From Armatimonadota bacterium (lineage in GTDB: Bacteria > Armatimonadota > Fimbriimonadia > Fimbriimonadales > Fimbriimonadaceae): 64,000 nucleotides of DNA. Below the pieces are notes generated by a model that made no database searches, had not been told where the DNA came from, and saw only the letters and a list, made by a program, of their open reading frames with translations. Positions 46,502-55,382 of this stretch are shown piece after piece. Every line of letters begins with the position of its first letter. Within the stretch, counting starts at the first letter, position 1. The DNA lies in NCBI GenBank assembly GCA_016223145.1, contig JACRPN010000021.1, positions 62,001 to 126,000 of the forward strand, given 5' to 3'. The translations under genes were made by a program, and so were the position numbers.

Positions 46502-47290
46502 TCAGACCTCCCTCTTGTCGAAGATCAGCATGCCCGCGATCAGAAGCGCAGCCACGTAGATGATCCCGTACCCCGCCGCATTGACGTAGTACGTCAGGGT
46601 GTTTTGCACCTTGACCTCCGAGTGGACCAGCGGGTTCGAGACGTTGTACAGGCTGAAGTTGGGCAGGATCATCGTGATGACGTTTGCGGCGCTCTTCACC
46701 ACCGGATGCGTTTCTGGGTTCTTCGTGAACGAGTCATACAGTGTCGACAGCGTGGTCCCCATCAGGTAGATGCCTGTGGAGAGGAAGAAATTGACCAGCG
46801 GCGAGGCGAACGTCGAGAAGAAGATGGTCACCGCCGTCAGCAGGCACATCTGAACGAAGAACATGAGCGGGCCCTGAACGAGCTCCACGAGCGCTGAGGG
46901 CGACGGCCTCAACTGGATGTAGAACAGCGCCAGCGAGACGAGCGTCATCAGGCCCATCATCAAGCCCACCGAGAGCACCGCGCCGAAGTACTTCCCAAGC
47001 AAGAATTGCCAGCGGGACACCGGCTTGCAGAGGATCGTGTAAATGGTTCTGCGTTCGATCTCGTTCGGGATCATGTACACAGTGAGCACGATCGATATGA
47101 GCACGCTGGTGCCCTGAATCACGAAGAACATCGTGCTGATCAGGTTCGAGGTCTGCCCACGGGTCGAGAGCACGGACATGCCCGGCAAGATCGAGAGCAG
47201 CAAAAGACCCGCCAGTAGGATGACGAGCAGCACGCGCCGGCGAATGGCCTCGCCGAGCGTGGTGGTGGCTATAGAGACGATCGGCTTCAA
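46502..47290 (-). CDS. ABC-2 type transporter permease
   Basis: 262 residues; the start is TTG 47290, overlapping the ATPase stop as TTGA. Six or seven hydrophobic spans (RRVLLVILLAGLLLLSILPGM, FVIQGTSVLISIVLTVYMI, YFGAVLSVGLMMGLMTLVSLALFYI, LMFFVQMCLLTAVTIFFSTFA, then NFFLSTGIYLMG, YGIIYVAALLIAGMLIF). The motif IPNEIERRTIYTILCKPVSRWQFLLGKYFG is typical of NatB/GldF-like ABC-2 permeases. The export substrate is unknown. Confidence 0.85.
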   Translation of the reverse strand: MKPIVSIATTTLGEAIRRRVLLVILLAGLLLLSILPGMSVLSTRGQTSNLISTMFFVIQGTSVLISIVLTVYMIPNEIERRTIYTILCKPVSRWQFLLGKYFGAVLSVGLMMGLMTLVSLALFYIQLRPSPSALVELVQGPLMFFVQMCLLTAVTIFFSTFASPLVNFFLSTGIYLMGTTLSTLYDSFTKNPETHPVVKSAANVITMILPNFSLYNVSNPLVHSEVKVQNTLTYYVNAAGYGIIYVAALLIAGMLIFDKREV

Positions 47291-48207
47291 TTCTTGGTGT
47301 CTCCCTTGGTTCGAACGGCCTCTACGAAGAGGTCTTCCAGCCTTCTGCGGCGAGGAATCATGCTGATGATCTTGCCCTTGGCCTTCCTAAGGGCGTCGAG
47401 TACGCTTCCCGCGTCCTCGGTCTCCGGCATGTCGATGATCAGACGGCCGTCGTGAAGCGAAATCAGCGTGTCGGGAAGCTTCATGGCGTCGGCGACTTCG
47501 CGGGCCACGCCCTCGGCAATGATCTCGATTCGGCCTCCCCGCAGGAGGTCGTCCAGGCTGCCCATCTTTTCGAGCTTGCCCTTGTTGATGATTGCGACTC
47601 GGTCGCAAATGCGCTCGACTTCGCTCAACTCGTGGCTGGAGATGAACACCGTGCGTCCCTCGTCGCGGAACTGGAGGATCAGGTCGCGGATTTCGGTGTG
47701 CGCGATCGGGTCCAGGCCCGCGGTCGGCTCGTCGAGGAACAGCAGTTTGGGATCGTTTAGGAGGCTCTGCGCCAATCCGACGCGCTGCTGCATACCCTTT
47801 GAGTACTGGTTGAGCGTCTTGTGCATGTCGTTGTGGAGGTTTACTTTCTCCAGCAGCTGCAGGCACTTTTCGTTGTCGCTGATTCCGAAGAGCGAGGCAT
47901 AAAACTTGAGCAGTTCCATGCCGGTCATGTGCTCGTAGTAATAGGGCCGCTCGGGAAGGTAGCTGATGACCCTGTGAACGTCCATATCGCCCACCTCTTT
48001 GTCGAGCACGAACGCCTCGCCGGAGGTGGGGTAGATGATGCCGAGCAGCATCTTGATGGTCGTCGTCTTCCCGGCGCCGTTCGGGCCCAGGAACCCAAAG
48101 ATCTCGCCCTCTTCAACGGTCAGGTTCAAGTTGTCGACGACGTTGACCCTTCCAGCACGAGACTTGTAGGATTTTGTTAAATTCTTTATTTCAATGGCAG
48201 CGCCCAA
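47287..48207 (-). CDS. ABC-2 exporter ATP-binding protein
   Basis: 306 residues from TTG 48207; GGAGG lies 9 bases upstream, strong support for the unusual start. Walker A GPNGAGKTTTIKMLLG, Q-loop YLPERPYYYEHMTGMELL, signature QYSKGMQQRVGLAQSL, Walker B LLFLDEPTAGLDP, H-loop SSHELSEVERICDR, and a C-terminal regulatory strand region after GSLDDLLRG. It belongs to the CcmA/NatA/GldA-like group. First gene of a three-gene operon (ATPase, permease, TPR-like protein), each coupled tightly. Confidence 0.9.
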   Translation of the reverse strand: MGAAIEIKNLTKSYKSRAGRVNVVDNLNLTVEEGEIFGFLGPNGAGKTTTIKMLLGIIYPTSGEAFVLDKEVGDMDVHRVISYLPERPYYYEHMTGMELLKFYASLFGISDNEKCLQLLEKVNLHNDMHKTLNQYSKGMQQRVGLAQSLLNDPKLLFLDEPTAGLDPIAHTEIRDLILQFRDEGRTVFISSHELSEVERICDRVAIINKGKLEKMGSLDDLLRGGRIEIIAEGVAREVADAMKLPDTLISLHDGRLIIDMPETEDAGSVLDALRKAKGKIISMIPRRRRLEDLFVEAVRTKGDTKN

Positions 48208-48397
48208 AGCGGGTGGCCTCCCTCTTCTGTGAAGTCCGCGAGAGTATACCAGGGGTCCGGGTTAGGTTCCCCAGTGTCGGCTCGGTACCTCATAACGGCT
48301 GACCTGCGCCGGCAGTTCCCAAGCCTGTGATCAATTCGGGGAAAGGTGTGGCGCGGCGTCTGAAATCGGCAGAGTGGTCATCTATACTTCCTTGTAT

Positions 48398-49231
48398 ATG
48401 AAACCTGTTTACCCGACCAGAAGCGCATGGACCCTCCGCTCTGGCGCCCTCTTCGCATTGCTCGCTGTCGGCTCGCTTTCAGGCGCTCAGGACTGGGCCA
48501 AGGCCCGGGTCGAGAAATCCCCTAGGCATCTGGAATGGGTCAAGATCGACGCCGGAAGCAGGAAGGTGAGCAGTCTGGTCGCCTACCCGGAGGTCAAGGA
48601 CAAGGCGCCCGTCGTCATCGTCATTCACGAGATTTTCGGGCATACCGACTGGATCATCGACGTGGCCGACCGTTTGGCGGAAGCCGGGTACATCGCCATC
48701 GCCCCGGATCTGCTCTCGGGCATGGCGCCAGGCGGTGGGCGCACCACGGACTTTAAGGACTCCGGCGCGTTGCGCGAGGCTATTTCGGGCTTGCCGCCAG
48801 ACCAGATCACCGCCGACCTGAAGGCGGTCGCTGCCTATGGCAAGTTGCTGCCTTCCTCGAACGGCAAGACCGCCGTCATGGGCTTCTGCTGGGGAGGCGG
48901 CCAGAGCTTTCGCTTCGCCACGAACCAGGCAGACCTCAGCGCCGCGCTCGTCTTCTACGGTCCGCCGCCCGCCAAGGAAGCTCTCGCCAACATCACTGCC
49001 CCGGTCTACGGGTTCTATGGCGGCAACGACAACCGCATCAACGCGACGATCCCGGAGACCGAGGCCGCGATGAAGGAGCTGAAGAAGACCTTTGAGCCGG
49101 TGGTCTATGAGGGCGCGGGACATGGGTTCCTGCGAGCAGGGGAGGCACCGGACGCCAACGAGGGCAACAAGAAGGGCTTCGAGGCCGGCTGGAAACGCGT
49201 GTTCGAGGTTCTGAAGAAGGTGTTTGGCTAG
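48398..49231 (+). CDS. Dienelactone hydrolase family protein, exported
   Basis: 277 residues from ATG 48398 with N-terminal signal-like segment (SGALFALLAVGSLSGA). Alpha/beta hydrolase of the DLH type: VVIVIHEIFGHTDWIIDVADRLAEAGYIAIAPDLLSG, nucleophile elbow GFCWGGGQSF with cysteine, Asp in YGGNDNRI and His in GAGHGFLR. The catalytic triad is therefore Cys-Asp-His. Substrate unknown; not a classic chlorocatechol context. Convergent with the oxidoreductase gene by a 4-base overlap. Confidence 0.87.
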   Translation: MKPVYPTRSAWTLRSGALFALLAVGSLSGAQDWAKARVEKSPRHLEWVKIDAGSRKVSSLVAYPEVKDKAPVVIVIHEIFGHTDWIIDVADRLAEAGYIAIAPDLLSGMAPGGGRTTDFKDSGALREAISGLPPDQITADLKAVAAYGKLLPSSNGKTAVMGFCWGGGQSFRFATNQADLSAALVFYGPPPAKEALANITAPVYGFYGGNDNRINATIPETEAAMKELKKTFEPVVYEGAGHGFLRAGEAPDANEGNKKGFEAGWKRVFEVLKKVFG

Positions 49232-50223
49232 AACTTTTCCTCGCATCCCGTCCTTGCGCTCTTGACCGCCAATTCGATAATCCGCGCCGCATCGGCAGCA
49301 ACTTCGGGATCCAAGAGACCCTCGGGAACACGGCCAGACTGGATGCACTCCCTAAAGTAGGGCGCCGGACTCTTCGCAGGCGGGGCAGCGCCCTCAAACG
49401 TCCTCATCTCCATGCCGGCCGCATATCGCCGCACCTGGTTGCCGTAGACGCCCAGCGTTCCATTCTTGGCATGGACCACCGGGTTCGCGCTTTCATCGAA
49501 CCCAAAAGTGGCCCAGGTGCCCTCTATAATGCAGTTCATCGTGGGGTACTTCAGCACAACGACCGCGTGGTCGTCGGGGACCTCGCCCGGCGCCTTCGTG
49601 TAGTTGCCTCGAACGGCGAACACAGAGTTCGGCTTCCCGAAGTACCACCTCGAAAGGGCCGCGCCATAGCAGCAGAAATCCGCCATTGCACCGCCGCCGT
49701 TTCGGTGTTCGTCGTACAGCCACCCGACGAAATACTCGTCGCACCCGATCTCCTTGGGGCCGTGGTGCCCGGTGCGGAAACGGAAATGGAACACCTGTCC
49801 CAAGGACACGTCCTGAAGTTGCCGGTGAAGCTCGTATGGCCAGGACGACCAGGCAATCGGCCAGTTGATGAGAAGGGTCTTGCCGGACTTTCGCTGCGCC
49901 TTCAGCATGCGCTGGGCATCGATGCCGTCGGCGGCCATTGCTTTCTCGACGAAACAGGGGACTCCGCGCTCCAGCGCTTCGATGGCGATCTCGGCAGACT
50001 CGCGGTTGTCGCTGCACACCACGAGGCCGTCGAGGGTCTCGGCATCGAGCATCGCGCGCCAGTCGGTGTAGCTCATCGAGAACCGGTCCTTTGCCTTTTC
50101 AAGGAGGGGCGTGGGATCGGCTACCGCTGCCAACTCCCAACCGGGGTCCTCATCAAAGCGGTCGATCAATCCCCAAACGTGTCCGTGAATGAGCCCGGCA
50201 AATCCGATACGCATGAGGCTCAT
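49228..50223 (-). CDS. Gfo/Idh/MocA-family NAD(P)-dependent oxidoreductase
   Basis: 331 residues from ATG 50223, whose start overlaps the stop of the upstream gene by 4 bases (ATGA). Rossmann start MRIGFAGLIHGHVWGLIDRF, then ELAAVADPTPLLEKAKDRF, GLVVCSDNRESAEIAIEALERGVPCFVEKAMAADGIDA with the EK(A) motif, and a C-terminal alpha/beta substrate domain (CDEYFVGWLYDEHRNGGGAMADFCCYGAALSRWYFG). Sugar or inositol derivatives are typical substrates; none can be named here. Confidence 0.87.
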   Translation of the reverse strand: MSLMRIGFAGLIHGHVWGLIDRFDEDPGWELAAVADPTPLLEKAKDRFSMSYTDWRAMLDAETLDGLVVCSDNRESAEIAIEALERGVPCFVEKAMAADGIDAQRMLKAQRKSGKTLLINWPIAWSSWPYELHRQLQDVSLGQVFHFRFRTGHHGPKEIGCDEYFVGWLYDEHRNGGGAMADFCCYGAALSRWYFGKPNSVFAVRGNYTKAPGEVPDDHAVVVLKYPTMNCIIEGTWATFGFDESANPVVHAKNGTLGVYGNQVRRYAAGMEMRTFEGAAPPAKSPAPYFRECIQSGRVPEGLLDPEVAADAARIIELAVKSARTGCEEKF

Positions 50224-51485
50224 TTCGGAGCCGCGCCGTCCGACTCCTGCCAAGCCCTTGCCGCCGCTTCGCCGGCCACCCAGCCCGTGGCGAACGCAGC
50301 CTGAAGGTTGTAGCCGCCCACGGGTCCGGCGACGTCCAATGCCTCTCCGCAGCAATAGAGCCCATGGCACTTCCTCGAGGCCATCGTGTGGGGATCCACT
50401 TCATCAAGCGCTACTCCCCCGGCGACCACTTCCCCTTTCTCAAGGATCACCTCGGCAACATCGCCTAGCTTGAACCCCTTCATGGCTTCGACGAGGCGGT
50501 TGCGCGATTTTCGGTCCAGGTCCCTGAACGCCTGCTCAAGCGGAACGGCCGCCTGGATCAGCGCTTCGGCTCGCATCCGCTCGGGCAGATAATCCTCCAG
50601 GAATCCGAGGACTCTCCTTTGCGGGTTGCGCTCACCCGCCCCGAGCAACTCCGAAGCAAGCGCCTCGTAGCTCGCATCCGGCGCGAGGTCCGCTTCAGCC
50701 TGAACGCCCCCGTTTGTCTGCGCCTCTGCGATGGACCGGCTGCACTCCAGTGCGCAGGGCCCGCTGAGTCCGGAATGCGTGAAGAGCAGGTCGCCGCGCC
50801 AGCGCACGATCTCCTTGCCCGCTTGCCGCGCCTTCAACATGCAGTCCCTGAGGGCCACACCCGCGTATTCGCCCCATTTTCGGTCTGCGAGCCTCAAAGG
50901 CGCCAGAGCCGCCCGGACGGGGACGATCGTGTGGCCAAGCGCCTTGGCCCAGGCCCAACCGTCGCCCGTCGTACCCGACTTCGGATAGGAGCTTCCGCCG
51001 ACGGCGAGGACCACATGCCGGCTTGGGATCGCGCCCTCAAAGGTCTGAACTCCGCTTATGCCGCGATCGTCTCGAAGGATGTTCGTCACGGGCGAGTTCA
51101 GCCGCATCTCGACTCTGCGTCTCCGAAGCTCCTGACAAAGGATGGCAACCACGTCTTTGGCAGTTTGATGGACCGGAAACACCCGCCCATCAGGCCGAGT
51201 CATCACCTCCAGTCCACGGCTTCGGAAGAACTCGATGATGGCCCGGTTGGGCAGACGGTAGCAGGCGGGGCGCAGGAACCTGGCCTCATTGGGCCGGAAG
51301 GCGCGGATGACGTCCTCAAGCGGCCCGTCGTGCGCGACGTTGCACTTGCCCCCGCCCGACATCAGGATCTTGGTGCCTACGCGAGGGGTCTTCTCAAGGA
51401 GCAAGACGCTCGCACCCAACTCTGAAGCTCGAATCGCCGCCATGAGGCCCGCAGCCCCCGCACCCACGACGATCACCGGCTCCAC
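50220..51485 (-). CDS. FAD-dependent oxidoreductase, HI0933/BaiN-like
   Basis: 421 residues from ATG 51485. FAD-binding GxGxxG in VIVVGAGAAGLMAAIRASELGASVLLLEKTPRVGTKILMSGGGKCNVA, which is diagnostic of the HI0933-like flavoproteins; then LAVGGSSYPKSGTTGDGWAWAKALGHTIVPVRAALAPL and the C-terminal GEALDVAGPVGGYNLQAAFATGWVAGEAAA. Relatives include the bile-acid 7-dehydroxylation enzyme BaiN; the physiological role is mostly unknown. Coupled to the Gfo/Idh/MocA gene. Confidence 0.88.
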   Translation of the reverse strand: MEPVIVVGAGAAGLMAAIRASELGASVLLLEKTPRVGTKILMSGGGKCNVAHDGPLEDVIRAFRPNEARFLRPACYRLPNRAIIEFFRSRGLEVMTRPDGRVFPVHQTAKDVVAILCQELRRRRVEMRLNSPVTNILRDDRGISGVQTFEGAIPSRHVVLAVGGSSYPKSGTTGDGWAWAKALGHTIVPVRAALAPLRLADRKWGEYAGVALRDCMLKARQAGKEIVRWRGDLLFTHSGLSGPCALECSRSIAEAQTNGGVQAEADLAPDASYEALASELLGAGERNPQRRVLGFLEDYLPERMRAEALIQAAVPLEQAFRDLDRKSRNRLVEAMKGFKLGDVAEVILEKGEVVAGGVALDEVDPHTMASRKCHGLYCCGEALDVAGPVGGYNLQAAFATGWVAGEAAARAWQESDGAAPK

Positions 51486-51587
51486 CTGACGATTGTAGCT
51501 GCAGGCGCCAAATTCCGCGGCTCAGGGGCACCCTGAGCCCTTGCCCCAGCCCATACCAACCACGCCCGTTTGACAACCTCGGAGAGT

Positions 51588-52154
51588 CTATCTGCGCTTT
51601 AAGTGGAGCAGCAACGCCACTCCGAGGCCCGCGCACATCAGCGATGACGGTTCTGGTACGACGGCCTGGAAGGTTGCCTCGGGCACCGACGAAGCGATCA
51701 CGTCGAGCTCCCCCATGTTCGTCGAAACATTCTGGAATCCCACGACTGAAAGCGCCGTGCCAGTTATCGGTCCGACCGACGATGCAAGATCATAGGTGGG
51801 GCCAAGAGCGGTCTGTACGTCCAGATAGTCACTGCCGTTGAACTTTCCGAAGCCGACAATCGAGTTGCCCTGGTTGTAAAACACGGAGCAGTTGGCGGAG
51901 TCACTGAACGTCGCCGTACCCACCCCCGCGATCCAAATCGTCGATGGCGAGTCCACTGGCAAGGCCGGGTCGCCAAAGGCGTTCAGCACAAGGAGAGTCG
52001 TATCCGAGGTGACTTTGATCAGGAACTCGGCAGATTCGAAATCCGAGGCCCCAAGGCTCCCCGACATCCTCCCCGAGAAGAGGTAAGCCGACGGTACAGC
52101 GCAGGCGACAACTGCGGTGGAAAGGGCGATAGCCAAGGCTGTCAGTCTCTTCAT
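51588..52154 (-). CDS. PEP-CTERM sorting-domain protein
   Basis: 188 residues from ATG 52154. Signal peptide LTALAIALSTAVVACAVPSA, beta-rich mature part, and a canonical C-terminal sorting signal: VPEPSSLMCAGLGVALLLHLKRR (PEP, hydrophobic span, basic tail). Likely exosortase-processed and surface-attached. No family for the main domain recognised. Confidence 0.82.
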   Translation of the reverse strand: MKRLTALAIALSTAVVACAVPSAYLFSGRMSGSLGASDFESAEFLIKVTSDTTLLVLNAFGDPALPVDSPSTIWIAGVGTATFSDSANCSVFYNQGNSIVGFGKFNGSDYLDVQTALGPTYDLASSVGPITGTALSVVGFQNVSTNMGELDVIASSVPEATFQAVVPEPSSLMCAGLGVALLLHLKRR

Positions 52155-52302
52155 AGCACTAGACCATTGAGTCTGCGCCTCCTGACTGTGACGCCGCCAA
52201 TATGGGAATCCGAGTAGGGATTGCCGGTCGTCCATGTTTGTCGAGATGGAGTTATCCGATCTGCCACGGGGCACGTTGCGAAGGAGGTGCGTAAGTACTT
52301 CC

Positions 52303-54516
52303 CTACGCCCCAAAATCCTCGTCGTCGGGCGTTGGGCCCGTGTCGTACCGCATCGGCACGCCGCTCAAGTAGCCCTCCACCTCAGAGGCGCTGATGAGCA
52401 CTTCTCGAGGCCTTGGGCCGTCTCGCGGACCCACGATCCCGCGCTCTTCCATGGTGTCGAGGAGCCGCGAAGCCCGCTGAAAACCGATGCTGAACTTGCG
52501 CTGAAGCATGCTCGTACTGGCCTCGCCTCGGTTGACCACCCATCGAACCGTGTCTTCCCAAAGGGCGTCGGGGCCCTCGTCGTCGCCGCCTCTGGTTCCT
52601 CCGTCCCTCTGTCCCTCGGACGCCGAAAAGGCCGCGGGATCGATAGCGTAGTGCGGCTTCTCCTGTTCCTTCCAGTGGCCTACCACCCGCTCGATCTCTT
52701 TTTCCGACACGTAGCAACCCTGGATTCGCGAGGGCTTGCTGGCGTCGATCGGCATGAACAGCATGTCGCCCATGCCGATGAGCTTCTCCGCGCCGGCCGA
52801 GTCGAGGATGGTCCTCGAGTCGATCTGGGAGGTGACAGAGAAGGCGATTCGCGAGCTGATGTTGGCTTTGATGGTGCCTGTAATGACGTCCACGCTCGGG
52901 CGCTGGGTGGCGACCACCAGGTGTATGCCCGTCGCGCGGGCAAGCTGTGCCAGACGCGCAATGCTCGTCTCAACCTCTGCGGCGGCTTGGATCATGAGGT
53001 CGGCGAGCTCGTCGATGACCAGTACGATGTAAGGCATCTTCTCCTGGAAGCTCGCCTTGCCGTTCCAGCCCTCGATGTTTCGGACCCCGGCATCGCTGAA
53101 CACGTCGTATCGGCGGTCCATCTCCCTCCAGAGCGCCCGCAGGACGCCGGGAGTCTGTTTCACGTCCTTGACCACTGGGCACATGAGGTGTGGCAGCCCC
53201 TCGAAGAGCGTGAACTCGACGCGCTTCGGGTCGACGAGCACCAGGCGCACGTCCTTGGGCGTGTTGCGCATGACGAGCGCCATGATGAGCGACGCGAGGC
53301 CGATGGACTTGCCGCTGTTGGTGGCGCCGCCGATCAGCAAGTGGGGCATTTTCGAAAGGTCGGTAAAGCGGTTCGCGCCCCCCACGTCTTGGCCGAGGGC
53401 AATGCATAGTCGAGAGGCGTGGTCGCGAAAGTCCTTGGTGTCCAGCATCTCGCGCAGCGCGATGCTGGAGCGGTGCGCGTTTGGCACTTCGACGCCGATA
53501 GCGGCCTTTCCAGGGATCGGAGCCTCGACGCGAACGTGCGACGCGGCCATGTTCATCGCCATGTTGTCGGCCAGCGCCACGATGCGGTTGACCTTGATGC
53601 CGGGGCCAAGCTGAACCTCATAGCGGGTGATGGTCGGACCCGTGGCGACCTCTACGACGTTGGCCTCGATGCCGAACTCCTCCAAGGTGGATTCCAGTAT
53701 CTGGATGTTCTGCGACATCTCCTGCGGCGAGCGGGTGGGCCTGGGCTTGGGCTCATCGAGCAGGCTTAGCGGCGGCAACGTGTAGCCCTCTTTCGGGCCA
53801 AGGTCGGTTTCAATTCCGAGCGTCGGTTGCTCCAGGTCCCGAATGACCGGTTTGGGCTTGGGCCGTTCGGTGGGCTGCTCGTCGGACTCAGACTCTGGGA
53901 CCTGCGCGACCGCTCGGCTTTCAAACGGCCGTTTGGTTGGGCGCGCGGGGACCTTGCCCGCTTGCTTCTTTGGCTTGAGCTTCAGGGCCTGGGCTCGCTC
54001 TGCAAGCGCTCCCAGTATCGCGTGAAGGGGCATCTGGAAGCAGAGCACCAGCCCGACCATGCCGAGCGCGCCAAGACCCACGGGCTTGGCCTTTCCCAAA
54101 AGGGCTTCAAGGGCCCAGCCAATGACGGCGCCGACGAGTCCGCCGGACTCCCCGGCCACGATCGGGTCGAAATAGTCGCCCTGGCCCGCTCTTGCGATTG
54201 CGCCCAGAAGCGCAAAGAACAGGAGCCCAAGCCCCCAACCCAGTCGCAGGCGGTCGGAGTGCCGCTTGCCTGCGATGAACCCAATACCTAGGAGCGCCGC
54301 ATAGGCGGCCACGCCCCACGAGCCCACCCCAAAGAGAAGCTGGAAGAAACTGCCGATGGCAGAGCCGAACAGCCCGGCGTCCGCGGTCCAAAGGGCGATG
54401 CCGATGGTGATCCCTAGGGCGAGCAGGACCACACCCCACAGGTCCGCAACGCGGTGGCTGGGAGCAGCAGCGCGCTGACGCCCTGCCGTAGTCGGCTTCC
54501 GGGGTCGGGTCTTCAT
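52303..54516 (-). CDS. ftsK: DNA translocase FtsK/SpoIIIE
   Basis: Septum-located motor clearing chromosome DNA during division. 737 residues from ATG 54516. Four N-terminal membrane segments at about residues 28-185, a charged linker (RPTKRPFESRAVAQVPESESDEQP...), the alpha domain, then Walker A LLIGGATNSGKSIG, Walker B YIVLVIDELADLM, and a C-terminal winged-helix gamma domain (EASTSMLQRKFSIGFQRASRLLDTMEERGIV). A short extra tract near residues 631-651 (SEGQRDGGTRGGDDEGPD) between motor and gamma domain is encoded by family B-like CCGTCCCTCTGTCCCTC units. Confidence 0.93.
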   Translation of the reverse strand: MKTRPRKPTTAGRQRAAAPSHRVADLWGVVLLALGITIGIALWTADAGLFGSAIGSFFQLLFGVGSWGVAAYAALLGIGFIAGKRHSDRLRLGWGLGLLFFALLGAIARAGQGDYFDPIVAGESGGLVGAVIGWALEALLGKAKPVGLGALGMVGLVLCFQMPLHAILGALAERAQALKLKPKKQAGKVPARPTKRPFESRAVAQVPESESDEQPTERPKPKPVIRDLEQPTLGIETDLGPKEGYTLPPLSLLDEPKPRPTRSPQEMSQNIQILESTLEEFGIEANVVEVATGPTITRYEVQLGPGIKVNRIVALADNMAMNMAASHVRVEAPIPGKAAIGVEVPNAHRSSIALREMLDTKDFRDHASRLCIALGQDVGGANRFTDLSKMPHLLIGGATNSGKSIGLASLIMALVMRNTPKDVRLVLVDPKRVEFTLFEGLPHLMCPVVKDVKQTPGVLRALWREMDRRYDVFSDAGVRNIEGWNGKASFQEKMPYIVLVIDELADLMIQAAAEVETSIARLAQLARATGIHLVVATQRPSVDVITGTIKANISSRIAFSVTSQIDSRTILDSAGAEKLIGMGDMLFMPIDASKPSRIQGCYVSEKEIERVVGHWKEQEKPHYAIDPAAFSASEGQRDGGTRGGDDEGPDALWEDTVRWVVNRGEASTSMLQRKFSIGFQRASRLLDTMEERGIVGPRDGPRPREVLISASEVEGYLSGVPMRYDTGPTPDDEDFGA

Positions 54517-54776
54517 CCGTGTGATCCTATCATGCCATCCATGGCACGATGCGAATCATTATAGCTTGAGGAATCGGGGAAGCTGGGCCATCCCCCTCCT
54601 CTTGCACCGGAGGAGAGGAGGGGTCATGGGTCGCAGGTCGCAGGTCAGAGATAGCGGAAGGCCCCCTCCTCCCGCCCTGGAGGAGGAGCGGGCTGGCGGT
54701 GGAGGTTCCGGGGTATGGGGTCCAGGGTTTGGGGTCGCGGGTAGCAGGTCGCAGGTCGCGATTAGTGGAAGGCCCC
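54517..54776. repeat. Repeat tract with two direct copies (GCAGGTCGCAGGTC ... GGAAGGCCCC)
   Basis: Copies at about 54628-54665 and 54740-54777 share GTCGCAGGTCGCAGGTC-like blocks followed by a short spacer and GTGGAAGGCCCC or GCGGAAGGCCCC. Between and around them are CCCTCCTC/GAGGAGGGG pairs (54593-54623, 54660-54690) and GGGGTCCAGGGTTTGGGG. No gene. Confidence 0.7.
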
Positions 54777-55130
54777 TTAGGCCGCCGCGAACTGCACCAG
54801 CCCGATCGGGTTGCCGTCCGGGTCCTTGATCTCCGCGCCGAACCCGACACCTGGAATCTCATACCGTTCGCGAACGACTTGACCTCCCGCCGAGCCGGCC
54901 TTCTGCGCCGTGGCCGTCACGTCCTCGACCTGAATCCAGATCGCCGTGAAGCTGGCTGGGGTCACCGAGTCGGTCTGAAAGAGCCCGCCGACGTGGTCAT
55001 CCCCCGACGCGAAGACACGCATGGGCCCGAACTCCCGAAACTGCCAGCCAAAGGTGGCCTCAAAGAAGCTTTGCGAGCGGTCGAAGTTGGTGCATTCGAA
55101 TTCGATGTGGCAGACAGTGTTCATGGCCAT
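54777..55130 (-). CDS. VOC/glyoxalase-fold protein
   Basis: 117 residues from ATG 55130, with GGAG 6 bases upstream. Vicinal-oxygen-chelate fold: NTVCHIEFECTNFDRSQSFFEATFGWQFREFGPMRVFASGD, TAIWIQVEDVTATAQKAGSAGGQVV and YEIPGVGFGAEIKDPDGNPIGLVQF, with the final PDGN motif typical of the family. Role could be glyoxalase-like or ring-cleavage-like; not assignable. Confidence 0.82.
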   Translation of the reverse strand: MAMNTVCHIEFECTNFDRSQSFFEATFGWQFREFGPMRVFASGDDHVGGLFQTDSVTPASFTAIWIQVEDVTATAQKAGSAGGQVVRERYEIPGVGFGAEIKDPDGNPIGLVQFAAA

Positions 55131-55382
55131 GGTCTTCTCCAATTGGGTCGGAAGTGCATTGTAAGCCAATCCACTGGATTGGGAATTGTCCTGACTTGCG
55201 AAAAGTGGTGCGTGTCTCCACCCCCAGACCCCCTCTTCGTTTTGGCAACAAAGGGGTCCCCACGCTTCATCCCTTCATCACCTCGATTCACCAGTGCCAC
55301 GATGCCTTAAAGCCCTCGAGCTTCCGCACCGCTTCTCCCTTCGCCCAGCACCCCGCACCCCTTCCTCTTCCTCCGCCGGTTA
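55131..55382. repeat. Intergenic hairpin element related to 29842-29898
   Basis: GTCTCCACCCC at 55214-55224 leads into GACCCCCTCTTCG and AACAAAGGGGTC (55227-55258), a stem with partially matched arms. The rest is C-rich tandem text ending near GCACCCCGCACCCC (55345-55360). No gene. Confidence 0.6.
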
